From the NCBI GenBank assembly GCA_028673005.1, contig CM054113.1:170827837-170891836 (forward strand): 64,000 nt of DNA. Direction: 5' to 3'. The notes under the pieces are model-generated. The model was not told the DNA's origin, did no database searches, and was given only the letters and a program-made list of their open reading frames with translations. A program made the position numbers and the translations under genes. Positions 24,283-36,495 of this stretch are shown here, in pieces. Within the stretch, counting starts at the first letter, position 1. The number at the start of each line of letters is the position of its first letter. This DNA is from Tanypteryx hageni. Taxonomy: Eukaryota; Arthropoda; Insecta; Odonata; Petaluridae.

Positions 24283-26165
24283 TTTTATTGGCGAGTATAA
24301 TTTAAAGAGTTAATTGTTTAAACTTTATATTTAAACTCTCCAATACCAAATTTCATCAAAATACGTCGTGGTTCTGAGTTTTAACATGCGGCCAAACAGA
24401 CGGAAACAACTTCCCCTATATGCGTTCACTTCATGCAAAGAATGCATAATAACTGAACATGTATGTAAATGAGTGGTACTAAAGAGTAAATTTCAATCTT
24501 CTAACTCAAGTAATTACTAAGAAACATGACTTGAAATGTTACACTGCAAAATGTATAGGCACTTGACCATTTTAAATATGGTGGCTAAGCCTGCAGAAGT
24601 GCCATGTAAAGTAGGATGCAAAGGGTTAAAGCAATTCTTCTCGAGAGGTTCAGTATAGTTTTCCTATACTTATTGCCATTCCTTAAAATGACTTTTATAG
24701 GTTATTCTATTATAATGCTTATTTTTAGGCATTCTTTACAATAAGTAAAAAAAGGAATGCCTTATAGTCAGGTCATGTCCATCCATCTGTCTACAAGTTT
24801 CATCTCAGAAACTACCGGGTGGATGTTGACGAAATTTGGTATTTAGGACATAGGGACAAAGAAACTAAGTAAATGATACAAATAGTTTACATGACCTAAT
24901 CAGAAATGCCACTTTACTGGTGACAAAAAATGAACTTTTCTTTATATCTCATGCAATATAACTTACAACAAAAAAGCCTTCAAACATAATTGTGGAACTA
25001 GTAAAATAGCATGTTTTGTTCAGTGCATTTTTATTGAAGGTGTAGCCAATTTCAATAAAATCAAATGAGAAAGTCATAATTCACTTTGGTCAGTAAAATT
25101 TTCTCCTTTTTTAATTGTTGTCAATGAAAACAATCTTCATGGTAACTGAAGTAAACAACATCTGGTGTAATTACCTAATTAATTTAACTATTTCCATGCG
25201 CATGCAACGATTGGAAAATGAAGGGAAATGGGATTATCTACGACGAAGAAATGAATGTAACTACGTCTATTTTCTTTACGTATACACAGCATTTGTAAGT
25301 GAAAAGAAATTGGTAATTAACGATGAAGGAATGAACGTGAACATAAGATTATATTACTACTATTCGAGTGAGGTATGTTTTAAGTAATTGTCGATTGTAT
25401 TATTAATTACAATTGATTAGGAAATAAGTCGGTGAATAAAAAATTTGATATTTCCTTGGCATCACTACTGGCACTTCAGTTCTTAGAAATTATACTAAGC
25501 CATTAATATTTATATTTTTTGGCATGATTGCGTAAATCATAAAGAACACCTCTGCTTTACATGTATGCATGCATGATGTGGGCATCTTTCCTCTCTTGTT
25601 CAAGACTAACATGTGAATCACACTTATTATGCATTCTTTGCACAAAGTGAATGCATATATGGGAGGTTGTTTCCATCAATCTGTTCATCCACACCTTTAA
25701 ACTCTGGAACCTCTGGACGTACTTCAATGAAATTTTGTATTGGGAAGTTTTACTAAAATTTGTAGACCGATTCCAATTTTGGTTAAAATCAGACTACAAT
25801 AATGACCACTTTACATGAAGACCTAAATGTATTTTACAAAGTGCCTCTGTTTCAACTCAGGAGCCACTGAACATAATTTGATGAAATTTTTGTATTGGGA
25901 TGTTTTACTAAATTTGTCATATGATTCCAATTTTGGTTAAAATCGGACTATAATTATGACTACTTTACATGAAGAACTACATGTAGTTTACACTGTACCT
26001 CTGTTTCAACTTGGGAATCACAGGACTATTTTGATGTAATTTGGTATTGGGGAGTTATTATACTCGCCAATAAAAGGAGTTTTACTAAAATTTGTCGATC
26101 TCAAAGAATGCATTTGGAAACTCTGTGTACTCTGACATGGAGTACATCTTTCCATACTTGTTATT
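24283..26165. mobile_element. foldback-like element with subrepeated arms
   Basis: The 20-mer CTTTTATTGGCGAGTATAAT at 24283-24302 has an exact reverse complement at 26058-26077. Inward of these, the left arm (about 24303-24445) is an inverted copy of part of the right arm (about 25625-26057): GAATGCAT, GTTTCC, TTTGATGAAATTTGG occur in both. The right arm holds about three of the 152-bp units also found at 5990-6845, the left arm about one. The middle contains a copy of repeat A (24740-25480). Arms made of tandem subunits are the structure of foldback elements. Confidence 0.6.
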
Positions 26166-26775
26166 ATCACCCAGACCTTTTCCTCAATACTAGTGGACCA
26201 GTAAAACCCCCTGTACCCATAAGTTTATTAAATCTTAACATCTGCATTTAAAAAATGTAACCCCTGAAAATGTTAAAGGACTACTATACATGCGAGACTA
26301 ATAAATATTAATATAAAATAAAAGGTAAGCTAAAGTGATGAATTTGGTAAAAATAAACATGTCTAGTTATCTTTTTAATTAAATTTTCTAACTATACAAA
26401 AATCACTAACAGTTTAGGGGCTGAATCTAACCACAATATTCTCACATTCAATAAAAAATAGACATCTATTCGCTAATTGTTACTACATAATAAAATCTTT
26501 TTTAAAACATTTAAATAAAAGGAATTGATGCTTCTATGATATTCTTCAGCTAAGTAAAACATACAGGTCAGAAAATTTTATCAATAATGCCAATTTATCA
26601 ACTAAGCATCTCAAGACCTCAAATTAAGTCCACCAAAGGAGGAACACTATCATAAATAAACTTAATAAAAACCAATGTGGTGAATGAGATACACTAACAT
26701 TACAAATCAATGACTAATACCGCATCAACAACTGTTTAGATATCATAATATTATGAGACCAAACTAGGTATTTAC

Positions 26776-26992
26776 CATGTTCGTGAATAGGGATCATAAG
26801 AGAAGAGGCGGCTAGAGAGAAGAGGAGATGAAGTGCTTTCTGAGACATAGCCACCATAAACAAATATACGCTGATGCAATGGATCCCAAGCAGCAGTATG
26901 GCCATAACCGCCTTTCACAGGATAGCCTTTAGTTGGCACTATGCTCCATTCCCGAGTGCCTTGAATAGTTGAATAGAATACAGTTGAAGATA
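26776..26992 (-). CDS. Atrn: attractin exon 8: kelch blade
   Basis: Exon of 217 bp, codons about 447-518, acceptor TTGGCTTAG, donor ACATG|GTAAAT, phase 1 in and phase 2 out. It encodes TREWSIVPTKGYPVKGGYGH then AAWDPLHQRIFVYGGYV, with the RGGYGH-like strand followed by the double glycine of a kelch blade, and ends in LFSYDPYSRTW. The Trp codon is split with exon 9, giving RTWELLSS. The joint is exact in frame. Confidence 0.92.
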
Positions 26993-27271
26993 CTAAGCCA
27001 AAAAACAAAGGACATAATGGGAGTAATTCACTTTGGGTAATGAATATATTTTTAAAACCACATTGGAATGCTCGTAAGCCTTAATGAAAGGCAGCAAAAA
27101 CAGACTTTTATTTCATTCTTTAAAAAATTTCAAATAACTGTGATTACTATTTCTCAAATAAAATTTTCTAAGTAAATTTGATTGCCTCTTTTTCACTCAA
27201 AGAGATAACTTTGTTGGTTATTTCAAAAGGCAATAAACACATGCTTGGCTCACTATATTAGGGCAACTAAC

Positions 27272-27593
27272 CAAAGAGATATTCCTGAACTGTGTTGAGG
27301 TAACCATAAATTGGAGAATGACCGAAGATAACCACCATCCTCTCTGATAGCCGGCTCGATTGTTGTCCAGGAACTAGAGTGGCAGTGTGGCCAGAAGAAC
27401 GGAGGGGGCCACAAGGCAACACAGCAATAATTACTGTATGGTTAACTCCTTGCTCACTACTTACTCCTCCTCGGCCGCAGTTTTCCAAATGGACTGTAAT
27501 GTTCTCCCAGGTTTGAGAACTAATGTCAAAGGCCCACAACTCACCAGAAACAGACCCACTCTCTTCTACTCCACCATACATATATATTTTGTC
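27272..27593 (-). CDS. Atrn: attractin exon 7: kelch blades
   Basis: Exon of 322 bp, codons about 340-446, acceptor TTTACAG, donor TTTG|GTTAGT, phase 0 in and phase 1 out. It begins DKIYMYGGVEESG, with the kelch Gly-Gly, then SGELWAFDISSQTWENI, then a loop with CGRGG, then the next blade LRSSGHTATLV and MVVIFGHSPIYGYLNTVQEY. The Y-G-x-L-N-x-V-Q-E-Y string is a recognisable attractin sequence. The frame is open across the whole exon and no change suggests decay. Confidence 0.92.
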
Positions 27594-28610
27594 CTGTAAA
27601 GAACATTATTTCAAAGATAAAAGAAATTTACATCTGCCTAAATTAAAATAAAGAATTTTATTACAACAGACATTTAAAATATATCCTATTTCATTACCAA
27701 TATCTTCCAAAATGAGTTAATGTCCACCCCAATGATGATCAGTATCATCATTTCAGGGGCAGCTCTAGGTGCATAGCTTAGGAGGGATAATAGGAAGACA
27801 AGTGTATTTACTGACACCTATTTAGGCTAAATAATACCATCTCATTTTAATAAATATACAGAGTATATATTTATACTGCTCAAATATTTGCAAAATATTT
27901 CCAGAATGACTGTAATATAAAATAAAATAATTGAGATATTATTTTAATGAAGATTAACCTTCTCCCTTAGGAGGGGTAATTACCCTATAATCCCCATTTG
28001 TATCTGCCACTGCATCATTCAACTGAAGAGGAAATTTTCAATTCCAAAACCACTAGTCATATGCATGTTAATTTGGTTATGAGGTTAAGGAGAAAAATGT
28101 AAATTGTGGGAAAGTGTAAACTGCAGGATATGAATAAATTATCTAGATCATATTTTATACTCAATACACCAACTGCTGGTTCAGATACTGATAAAATAAC
28201 CACAAAAACTAATGAAAAGGCCTAAGGATCAAATATTAACTGGTTAAACCTAAAACACTGGTTGTTGTTTGCTCACTAAAAAAAAGGAAATATGAAATTG
28301 GCTTATACACAAAAGAAACACTTATCACAAATGATCCCACAATTTAGTATACATGGTTTTACAAAATAATTTAATATTTTACCATTTGCAGTTTTTCAGC
28401 CTGTTTATATTCTGTATTTGTTATTTAACTCTGTATAAATTGTCAAAAAATTCCTCGCCTCCATTTGCACTTGAGTAGGGATGGCAAATATGTGCCACAT
28501 ATGCCTTAAGTGGCATGCCTGCGATTTTTACTTGACATGCATAAGCTTGTTTTTTCTGTATAAAATATGAAGTTTCTTAGAGTAACTAGTGGTATGCGAA
28601 AAAAATTCTG
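27594..28610. other. attractin intron 6, left part
   Basis: AT-rich intron without recognised genes or repeats. Confidence 0.4.
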
Positions 28611-28836
28611 ATGATTCGCATTACTATCTTGGTAGATAATTCCTCATTGTTAAAACTGCTGCCATTGCTTCACTGTTTAATGAGATATCATCATCCTCTG
28701 CTGGAACCTCAGCCCCATCATTGTTTTCGTTTTTCTTCATGTAATGATCCACAAAATCATCAACTGTCTGAATTTGAGATGCAATCAACACTGAATCAAG
28801 ATCAACAAAGTTGGTGAATGTGTTTTTTCTATTTAA

Positions 28837-31179
28837 CACTAGAAGGGCCAGATCCACCTGCATACCTAGAAGGGCCACGAGCAGTCATTTTGACCACTAC
28901 CACTAAATAGCTGTTTAGCATGCTTCTGAGAGGCAGATATTGACTAGGAGTTCTTATATGTTATGGATGCATAGGGGTTTTTTTAGTGATACACAAACAA
29001 TGGTAATATTGTTAATATTTTTTATTTTGACAAAAAAACCACCATTAAATTGTTTTTTTTTTAATTATACATTATAAATAAAAGGGAAGTGATTTTCAAA
29101 ACGGATTAAATTCTTGTAGATGGTAGTTCCCTACTTGGGAACAGAACATTGTTACATGTCATAAGAAGAAAAATATTTATATAAAATCTGTGAAAATGAA
29201 AAGCATAGTCCTAACCTTCGATTATTTGGCAAGCAGTTAATACAAGTGATTTCTTTGGCAATCTTGCCTGAATATTTGCCATAAAGAGCCTCGTTGCAAA
29301 CAGAACAAGTGTCAACTTTTTTGTTCCTCTTGCACTTAGAGAGCACTTGACATTGGTGTCGCTTGCAGTCACCTTTGAGCTGAGGCTCAGTTTCAGAGAG
29401 TACACAGCATCAGGGCCTTGTCTTCGTGTACTCCATCATTAGCTCTTCTACTAGTTGGAGAATGAACTTGCATCGAGGGATGCTTCTTCCAGTGACATCT
29501 TTGTAGATGATCCAGGAGTTGATTGCTGTCAGGTCAAGCACATTTTTAAAAACATGTACAAGCCATCAGAGAGATACAGCCCTCACAAGCCATTTGGTCC
29601 ACTATGTTCAAACCAAACTTATAGCTCTACCGCATAGAAAACGACCTATGCAAGAATATGCTGTGCATGCCAAGCAAGGAGGGTTATACCCCCACTTCTC
29701 TTCCCTTTCCTCCCACCCACATGTCTTCTGCCTTGAGCTTCAGTTGCCTGTTTGGCATAGCGCTGTTTGTTTCCGGTTTCTACTGCATTTTGTGTAAACA
29801 AGTTTTGACAATATAATTATTCAGCTGAATGAAGATGACAATCATTCAAGCAATGAGGACATGTCAATGTCAGAAGAGAGTGACTTGTATTAAATATTAC
29901 AATATTGGAATATCAGAAAAATAAATGATTTTAATCAACTATATTTTTACTCATTGTTTTTCCCTTATATATCCCACACGTTATATAACAGATAATTGTT
30001 AGAACTTTTGGTTTTTTGTTTATGACAAGAAACAGGGTTGGATTTTTTAAAAATATTGTAAGGCCGGTTCTACGATGTCAATGCTATCGTGCGACAAATC
30101 CGTTGCTGTCATAAACACCTTTTATATTTTCCACGTGACTGAAAAAGCTCATACTATCCTGTGTGTTTTGAAATGTTTGAAACAAAGGCAATGCAGTGGC
30201 ATTGCCATTGCAACGTTGTCGCCACTGTACATCCTGCCTAAAGGAGACAAAGAATGAAACTGCTAGTGAGGGGAAGGTATAGGAGGGGAGGTGGGCTACT
30301 CCAACCTAAGCTCCACCCACTGGTTGCCAAAAAGGTTGTTTTCAATGCATTGTAGAATTCTATGGTTTCAGGAAGCTTATTCTCACCTCTATATATTTGG
30401 ACACTCAGGTGCAGAGTACTTAGTACCAAAACATTCTTATCTTCTTTCCTTGGTACACAGTGAGTGTAGTATCATTTGCACTCTTCAGTATGGTAGTCTT
30501 GTAGAGCTGTGCCTGTGGTGTCAGTATAGACACTGGGATTTCCTTCCTCACACGATTCATTGATCCAACAATACTTGTTTGTTGTGTTTTCAGCCTCTCA
30601 GTCAGCTTCATCGATTTGAAGAAGTTATCACTGGTGATGTTGCGCCCTTTCTTGAGGCAAGGGCCCATGAGCTGCATAACATTTTCAGGCAATGACTCAC
30701 TGGCAGGACGCATCTCATCTTTCCCAAGGCAAGGGAATTCGTTGCAGACATACTTCGACGCAACATCGGCCAAAAGCCAGAATTTTATTCCAAATTTATC
30801 TGGCTTGTTGGCCATGTACTGCATGAACCTGCACTGACATTTGTTGGGGAAGAGCTGTTCATCACTACTGACATTCTGTCCAGGTTTGTAGCACAAAGTA
30901 CAATTCTCAATGAATTTGTTCCTCACAGCAGAGGTAAAAGCAAATTTCTCTTATTAGGTCATAAGTGCGGGGGTCGCCTGTACACAGTTTATGCAAAACA
31001 CAAACTGCGGCCAAAATGAGCCGCTAATGGCCGTTCTAGGTATGGCCTTATGTACAGGCGTTCCTGTTGCAGGCACAAGCCTAATTTTTCGTGTGAAAGT
31101 GCAAATCCCTAATTGATGGTAAGTTACACTCCTTTTAAATTCGCTAAAGGTCAAAATGACCACTGCAGCCTTTCTAGTG
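28837..31179 (-). mobile_element. piggyBac element 2
   Basis: Bounded by TTAA at 28833-28836 and 31180-31183. Terminal repeats are CACTAGAAGGGCC on the left and, inverted, CACTAGAAAGGCTG on the right, and both ends share a subterminal GTCATTTTGACC-like stretch. The element is 2343 bp and carries fragments of a minus-strand transposase. It is inserted in the Tigger pseudogene. Confidence 0.85.
29152..30926 (-). pseudogene. piggyBac transposase 2, fragments
   Basis: The block 30926-30420 encodes the core: FIENCTLCYKPGQNVSSDEQ, FMQYMANKPDKFGIKFWLLA, KYVCNEFPCLGKDE and KKGRNITSDNFFKSMKL, with the two core aspartates (SDEQ, TSDNFF). The segment 29405-29152 encodes the C-terminal cysteine cluster (CKRNKKVDTCSVCNEALYGK, ITCINC). 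The 1 kb between does not continue the reading frame and appears to hold an unrelated insertion or scrambled sequence. The N-terminus is missing. Confidence 0.78.
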
Positions 31180-32369
31180 TTAAAGCTTATCCCAATCAGT
31201 GTCTACTTCTCCAACCTTTTCATCTGGTATTACTTTAATATTTTCCAAGAAAAAGCATATTCATGAAGCAGTTTCTTATAGTGATACCTTGACCTGCTTT
31301 CAAGCTAGGAAAACATAGTGTAAGGCATCTAGCACATTCATCAGGTACACAACCTTATGCTCAAGAGTTCTCCGACAGTTGGATTTAAAAGTGTGAATTA
31401 TTCCTAAATCTTGAGGCTGGAGCTCACTGATACAAGTGGGTGAGAAAAGCATTCATTTTCCTCAAAAACATTACATGGATATGGAAAGCAACAATAAACA
31501 AACAGAAAGATTTTCCAATTCTATGAGTCTATCTTTTCCTTCAAAGCATGCAGCTGATCTTCAAACATTTTTTTTATGTCATCCAACTTTTGGTATTTGC
31601 TGTTTACTTAGTCTGCATCAACACTCTTACCCTCTCCACACACAGTCTTGTACAAAACATTATGCCTTGTCTTGACTGTCTGTCCAACCATTTGATGATG
31701 TGAAATCTTCTATTCCTACCTTAAGGCAACATGCAATACTATCTCCAGTAACACAATACTATTTATCGGGATATTAGAAAATCTTGCATTTACAAACCAC
31801 TCTTTCAATATTTCCTCCATTTTTTATGTGCTGAGTTCTTTACATATTTACGTTTTTTGCCATATTACCACATTGTTTTGTGATTGAGAACATGAATGTC
31901 TTTCACATTTTCACACAATATTATGGTGGCAGCTACTGTGGAACATCTTCTGTGATATACTTCCAGTCTACGATGACTATTTAATTTACAAAAAAACACT
32001 ATATGGTAGATAATGGCATATTCATGGATACGGGCATTTCTATCTATACTACTCCATGGGTTAATTTTATTACGCCAAACTGCCTTTCTGTTCTTATTCT
32101 TGAGAGGTTTCACACTGTGATGTTTACTAATAGAAATGAATAAAATAGCATATTCAGATGCAGATTAAATTTACAGATTAAATCCAAAAATATAATAAAC
32201 TAATAAATGCACAGAATTTTCAAAATGAGTAATGGACTTTTAAAATTATTATTATTTCTTTTGTGTGTGAGCGCCAATTAGCTTCAATTTGTCCATCCAT
32301 TCATACTCATGTTCGTTCTTGGCTTCTACCAAACATATTTTCAAGAAATTTAGTATTAATGGCTCAAAA

Positions 32370-33330
32370 AAATGGTGTTGTGTGGCGGTGTGATCACCGC
32401 GGAGAATGCAACTCTCTGGTCACAATCTCTCATGATCGGCAAACCATCATCAAGGGACCCTCTGAGCACTAAAACCACGCTCTGGACTGGGTAGAGTTCA
32501 GGCGAAGGAGTGCATCGAGTCGATGAAGGAGACAGCCCAGACCTTAAGGGAGCCGATGTCATCCATCATTCAGCGGAACCTGCAGAGTTTGTCAAGCGAA
32601 GAAAACATCAAGCTTTCTAAAAAGGAAACTATTAAAAGAACACTGCGCCTGGTCCGGAGGGAAAATTTGCCGTTGGAGCTAATAAGCATCGATGAGTTGC
32701 AGGATATTGCTGAGAGATACACCAAAACTTTAGATGGCGACAGGTGGTTAGTGTATTATGACCCAGAAACCAATGAGAAAATGGCTATTTTTGCAACTGA
32801 TCGACATTTGAAGTATTTATTGAAAGCTATGTATTGGATTATGGATGGAACTTTCAAATAAGCTCCCAGGGTATTCTTACAGCGCTACGCTATCCATGCG
32901 AACATTCGTGGACAGTGGTTTCCAGTTGTGTTGGTGCTTATGAAAAGGAAAATCAAGCGCTCTTACGAAATGTTGTTCCACATTGTGAAGCAAGAGGTCA
33001 GTGATCGATTGCACCGTCAGTTAAACCCAAAATTTGTGTCAATGGACTATGAGTCGACTGTTATGAATGCCATCAGCATTGCAGTCACTGAAGTCAAATT
33101 ATCAGGTTGCCTGTTTCACCCCAGGCAGTCTTTTTGGAGATGTCTGCAATCCGAGGGACTGAGTGAGGAATACAGCAGAGAGGACAATGAAGAAATGAGA
33201 GCCCAGTTCCATTCCCTAATAGCCCTGGCATTTGTTCCAGAGGAAGACATCGTCACCGCATTTGAAAGCCAGCAGGAGACTGTAGAGGGTGATCTCATGA
33301 CATACTTTTCACACAAACATTTGTTTTCAT
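32370..33330 (+). pseudogene. second MULE transposase with FLYWCH finger, broken
   Basis: A FLYWCH finger starts the unit (32378-32475: VVWRCDHRGECNSLVTISHD, ending PSEH-stop-NH where an EHNH is expected). Then EELI-like and ERYTKTLDGDRWLVYYDPET leads into MAIFATDRHLKYLLKAMYWI and MDGTFK, the first MULE catalytic motif. A stop at 32861 follows, then APRVFLQRYAIHA, PVVLVLMKRKIKRSYEMLF, and FVSMDYESTVMNAI (second Asp), then the CLFHPRQSFWRCLQ motif. The order and spacing are those of FLYWCH-MULE proteins. It is a different family from the copy at 15 kb. The C-terminus fades after 33330. Confidence 0.78.
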
Positions 33331-33919
33331 CCAGTATTATCATTTTAAATATATGGTATGACAATACAAAATAGTGACAAGCAGAAATCAGTGTCGAATA
33401 TGCTATGTGTGACCAATAATATGGTGACGAGTACAACGCAAACAATCCTAAGAGTGACAAAAAAACCTGGGACAAGTTCCCCTAAACCCGTCAAAAAATC
33501 ATATACATTATTATATAAGAATTGATGCATGCCCATGTTGATTTTCTGCAACAAGTATTTGTGTTGTCTTGTGTTTTTGGCTTCTTATGGCTGGACATAC
33601 CTATAATATTCATGTAAATATATAATTTTTTTTATAAATGTCCAAGTGAAAATGAGTTATTGGGTACAAGCTTAAAAATATAGGACAAGATCCACTGAAT
33701 GAATAATATTAACAAAGGTCAAAAATTATTAGACAAGAAAATAAATATAATTAGTTTTAATTTGAAAAATGTATGCAAAACTACAACAATAAAAGCTAAC
33801 GCTACAGGAACGAGGATCACAGCTGTTGAAATGCAAAGAACAAGTATCACAGTGAAGCAAAGATAATGCGAAAGGAGGAACGTGCTTGGACAAACATAAC
33901 ATGATTAAAAATTGTACAT

Positions 33920-34490
33920 ATGACAGATTTTGCAAAGCAAGGAAAAGGAAGGATCAAGTTACATCCAGTGGGTGTTAGCTGCAGCCTATCAACATACATC
34001 ACTGGGGTTTACCTTCACTGCATTTCGAGCATGGCTAATAAAATTCAAGAAAGAATTCCGAATTCGACAGCAAAAAGTTACAAACAACGTTTTTTCAAAA
34101 AGATGAAACGACTTTGGAAGAAACTTTAAAAGCTGCCGAGGTTTTCCGAAAACAAATGTTGCGCATAATACCCAACTATGACGTAGACTACATCATTAAT
34201 ATCGACGAAACTGGATGTGAGTACAGAGTTGACGTAAACCTTGACTCATCAAGGCGAAAAATCCAGAGATATATCAGAGACAGGAACAAAATCACGCATT
34301 CATACATGCCACAGTATGCAATCACCACCACAGGAAATTTGCTACCTAAAGTGTTTCTTTGTACGCAAGAACCTGGAGGTACATTTGGGCTTTGAGTGTG
34401 TAGAACCGTGAGGCAGTTGGAGGAGCTCCTAAATGTATAGTTACATGCTCCAAATCTGGTAAAATGACGACAGAATTGATTCAATTTTTT
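33920..34490 (+). pseudogene. DDE transposase fragment (pogo/Tc1-like), frame-shifted
   Basis: Two overlapping frames (33920-34129 and 34114-34395) read NKIQERIPNSTAKSYKQRFF, then AAEVFRKQMLRIIPNYDVDY, then IINIDETGCEYRVDV, RNKITHSYMPQYAITTTGNL and LPKVFLCTQEPGGTFG, then NREAV and VTCSKSGKMTTELIQFF. The IDETG motif holds the first catalytic Asp. It resembles a widespread animal DDE transposase family near pogo. The second half of the domain is missing. Confidence 0.62.
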
Positions 34491-34669
34491 TTCAAGTTCT
34501 GAAGCCTTATGAATGCTTTTCTTGTTTTATAACAGTTATCTTCCAAAAACATGTACACACACTTCCCCTTCAAGTGACGAATAGCACGAATCTAACAGTT
34601 ATGTTCTTTCAGACATCAACTAACATCAAAATAGCTACTAATATGCTCTTGTGCATCAATTTTAATGAA

Positions 34670-34770
34670 GTAAATAAATAATAATATAATAAATGAATAA
34701 ATAATAATATAATAAATAAATAAATAATAATATAATCAAGTTAATAAATAAATAATAATACAATACATTA
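34670..34770. repeat. (AATA)n/(AATAAT)n simple repeat
   Basis: A low-complexity run of AATAAATAATAATATAATAA type, next to the SINE head. Confidence 0.7.
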
Positions 34771-34804
34771 AAAATAATAAAGTGGATTAAAACAAAAAAA
34801 AAAC

Positions 34805-34880
34805 TTGGTATGACGTGGGATTTGAACCCGGAACAAAATATTCGTAAGCCTGTACGGTAACCACCACGCCAACCCACCTG
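34805..34880 (-). repeat. tRNA-derived SINE head
   Basis: On the minus strand GTTGGCGTGGTGGTTACCGT is followed about 30 bp later by GGGTTCAAATCCCA, the A-box and B-box layout of a tRNA-type polymerase III promoter. The tRNA fold is incomplete. A TAAATAAATAATAATA-rich tract follows downstream at 34670-34790, as a SINE tail would. Confidence 0.5.
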
Positions 34881-35840
34881 CTCGACATTGTCGACCTATT
34901 ATTGCATTTTATCCAGCCACAGTTAAACCTGCAAAAAGAAAAAAAAAGATTCTGCCGAAACTAAGGCCCATTCACTCAAAAGCCAATATAAGGGTCTTCT
35001 TATTTTAAGTATTCTACCACCCAAAAAAGTTTCGTCGAAATCAACAACCCAAGGTATGTAGTTTCCCCCTTGTAAGATGTACATGCTGCTACAGATGTAG
35101 GCCACCGGCAACACATCACATTTGCCATTTTTTTTATTCCACTGGAAAGATAGCAGTAGAGGAAAAAAGCATCTTATATTATTTCCTCTGCAATTCTTCC
35201 CTCACTTGTTTACTATTGTATTGATCAAAGAGATCAGTAAACAAAGATTTTGGCCAATGCAACATAGTTTTTCTTTGAACGAAAGTTTCTTCCTATGTAG
35301 TCATTTTTCCACTTTCCAATGCTTAGGTATGCTAATGAACAAACTTAAAAAAATTCAGAGTTGAGAAAGAAAGCTCGTAACTTTATGAACTTAGGAAAAT
35401 TCAAGATCCACGATTAGCGATTGGTTAACTTGATAAAAACAAATATGCCACTGGAAATAGCAATCGAATCAAGCACAAATAGTGGGAAATTCAGTTTTTC
35501 AAATGTCTTTTGCTGGAATTAATAACAGTATAACATAGAGAAAATTAACAGGATCAAAAAAATGGCACAAATTCAGAGAAAACGTGAACTCCGAAAACGA
35601 AAATGCAGGATTTTACTATATCATTAAATTTCAAATTCTTGAACTTTTTGAATCATACTAATACTTTTTTGAATGAATAAAAATCCAATAAGAGACACTT
35701 AAATTTTATATATACCTACTCATAATCTAATTATTACAAACATTGATTCAAAATGGCTACTATAAAATCAACTAATTTTCTGTATATGCTGCAATTATGG
35801 CTAATATATTGTACACAGACAAGATGGAATATGGAGTAAC

Positions 35841-35990
35841 CAGTGGCATACCAGACACCCCCGCAACCACTGCTCGGCAGGGGGAGCCCATGGCCAGAGC
35901 AGACTCATTTTTTTTCGTGAGGCCCTTAAATTTTATTCCCGGGACTTCAATTTTATTTTGGCGGCCTAGACTTTTTCCGGTATGCCAATG
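35841..35990. mobile_element. 150-bp hAT MITE with perfect 8-bp target duplication
   Basis: Ends CAGTGGCATACC and, inverted, CATTGGCATACC. The exact 8-mer GGAGTAAC flanks both sides (35833-35840 and 35991-35998). No coding capacity. The G/C-rich interior contrasts with the surrounding intron. Confidence 0.85.
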
Positions 35991-36140
35991 GGAGTAACTC
36001 TAATTAAAGATTAAACTTTGCTGAAGGAGATAACTAAAGTATATTTCTGAAACAAATGATTAATATTTTTAAAGATGCAAATGGAAAGGAAATTATGACA
36101 GAGGCTTCATTTGTGTTGAAAATAATAGAAAAAGGCTTAC

Positions 36141-36220
36141 TCCAAACAATACTGCAGAATGTCCATATCTAGGCCGTGGAATGTTTGTGCCAGACATCTG
36201 AGGGGTTTCCCAAACATTTC
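36141..36220 (-). CDS. Atrn: attractin exon 6: kelch blade
   Basis: A small 80-bp exon, acceptor CATTGCAG, donor TTTGGA|GTAAGC, phase 1 in and phase 0 out. It encodes NVWETPQMSG and PRPRYGHSAVLFG, the typical kelch sequence in which a Trp strand is followed by an R-x-GHSAV strand. It links in frame to exon 5 over a 100-bp intron (the shortest seen here) and to exon 7 over an 8.5-kb intron filled with transposon remains. Confidence 0.87.
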
Positions 36221-36321
36221 CTGCAATGAAAGTATTTAAATAATAAAATAAATATTTTGAGATGAAACACTCATAAAAACATTAAACTTTAACAGCATCA
36301 AATTTTACATTACATGCTTAC

Positions 36322-36495
36322 CATTAAAATCGTAAACGTAGACCATTTTTGCACGCCCATAAGATTCTCCTCCAACTATATAAAGAGAATCTTGCCACAC
36401 TACAGCTCCATGTGAAGCAGATCCCTTCGGTTGAAAACCAGTTAGGGTTATAGCCTCCCAGTACCCCAGAGATGCCTCCTGGCTGCAATCATCTC
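36322..36495 (-). CDS. Atrn: attractin exon 5: end of EGF and first kelch blade
   Basis: Exon of 174 bp, codons about 255-312, acceptor TTTTAG, donor AATG|GTAAGC, phase 1 on both sides. It opens with DDCSQ, which completes the EGF begun in exon 4, then enters the beta-propeller: a Gly-Tyr-Trp strand, then SASHGAVVWQDSLYIVGGE, a kelch blade with the diagnostic Gly-Gly pair and upstream His-Gly, and then MVYVYDFN, the closing strand. The preceding intron (39443 down to 36496) is about 2.9 kb and holds a TA microsatellite. Confidence 0.9.

Larger units (their letters stand above)
28624..31830 (-). pseudogene. Tigger/pogo transposase remnant, split by piggyBac 2
   Basis: Reading leftwards: remains of the CENP-B-type helix-turn-helix (near 31800-31690, EEILKEWF and DFTSSNGW), a VDAD patch (near 31610), then SELQPQDLGIIHTFKSNCRR (about 31430-31360), a hallmark of the pogo/Tigger DDE domain end, then KVGEVDTDWDKL (about 31220-31184). 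The piggyBac at 28837-31179 interrupts at this point, and the C-terminus resumes at 28832 with TFTNFVDLDSVLIASQIQ and ends in SEAMAAVLTMRNYL near 28624. The middle of the catalytic domain is deleted and several stops occur. Confidence 0.7.

Noticed and set aside
34797..34880. A functional tRNA gene
   Set aside because: Only the A and B boxes are convincing; the acceptor stem and anticodon arm do not pair well.
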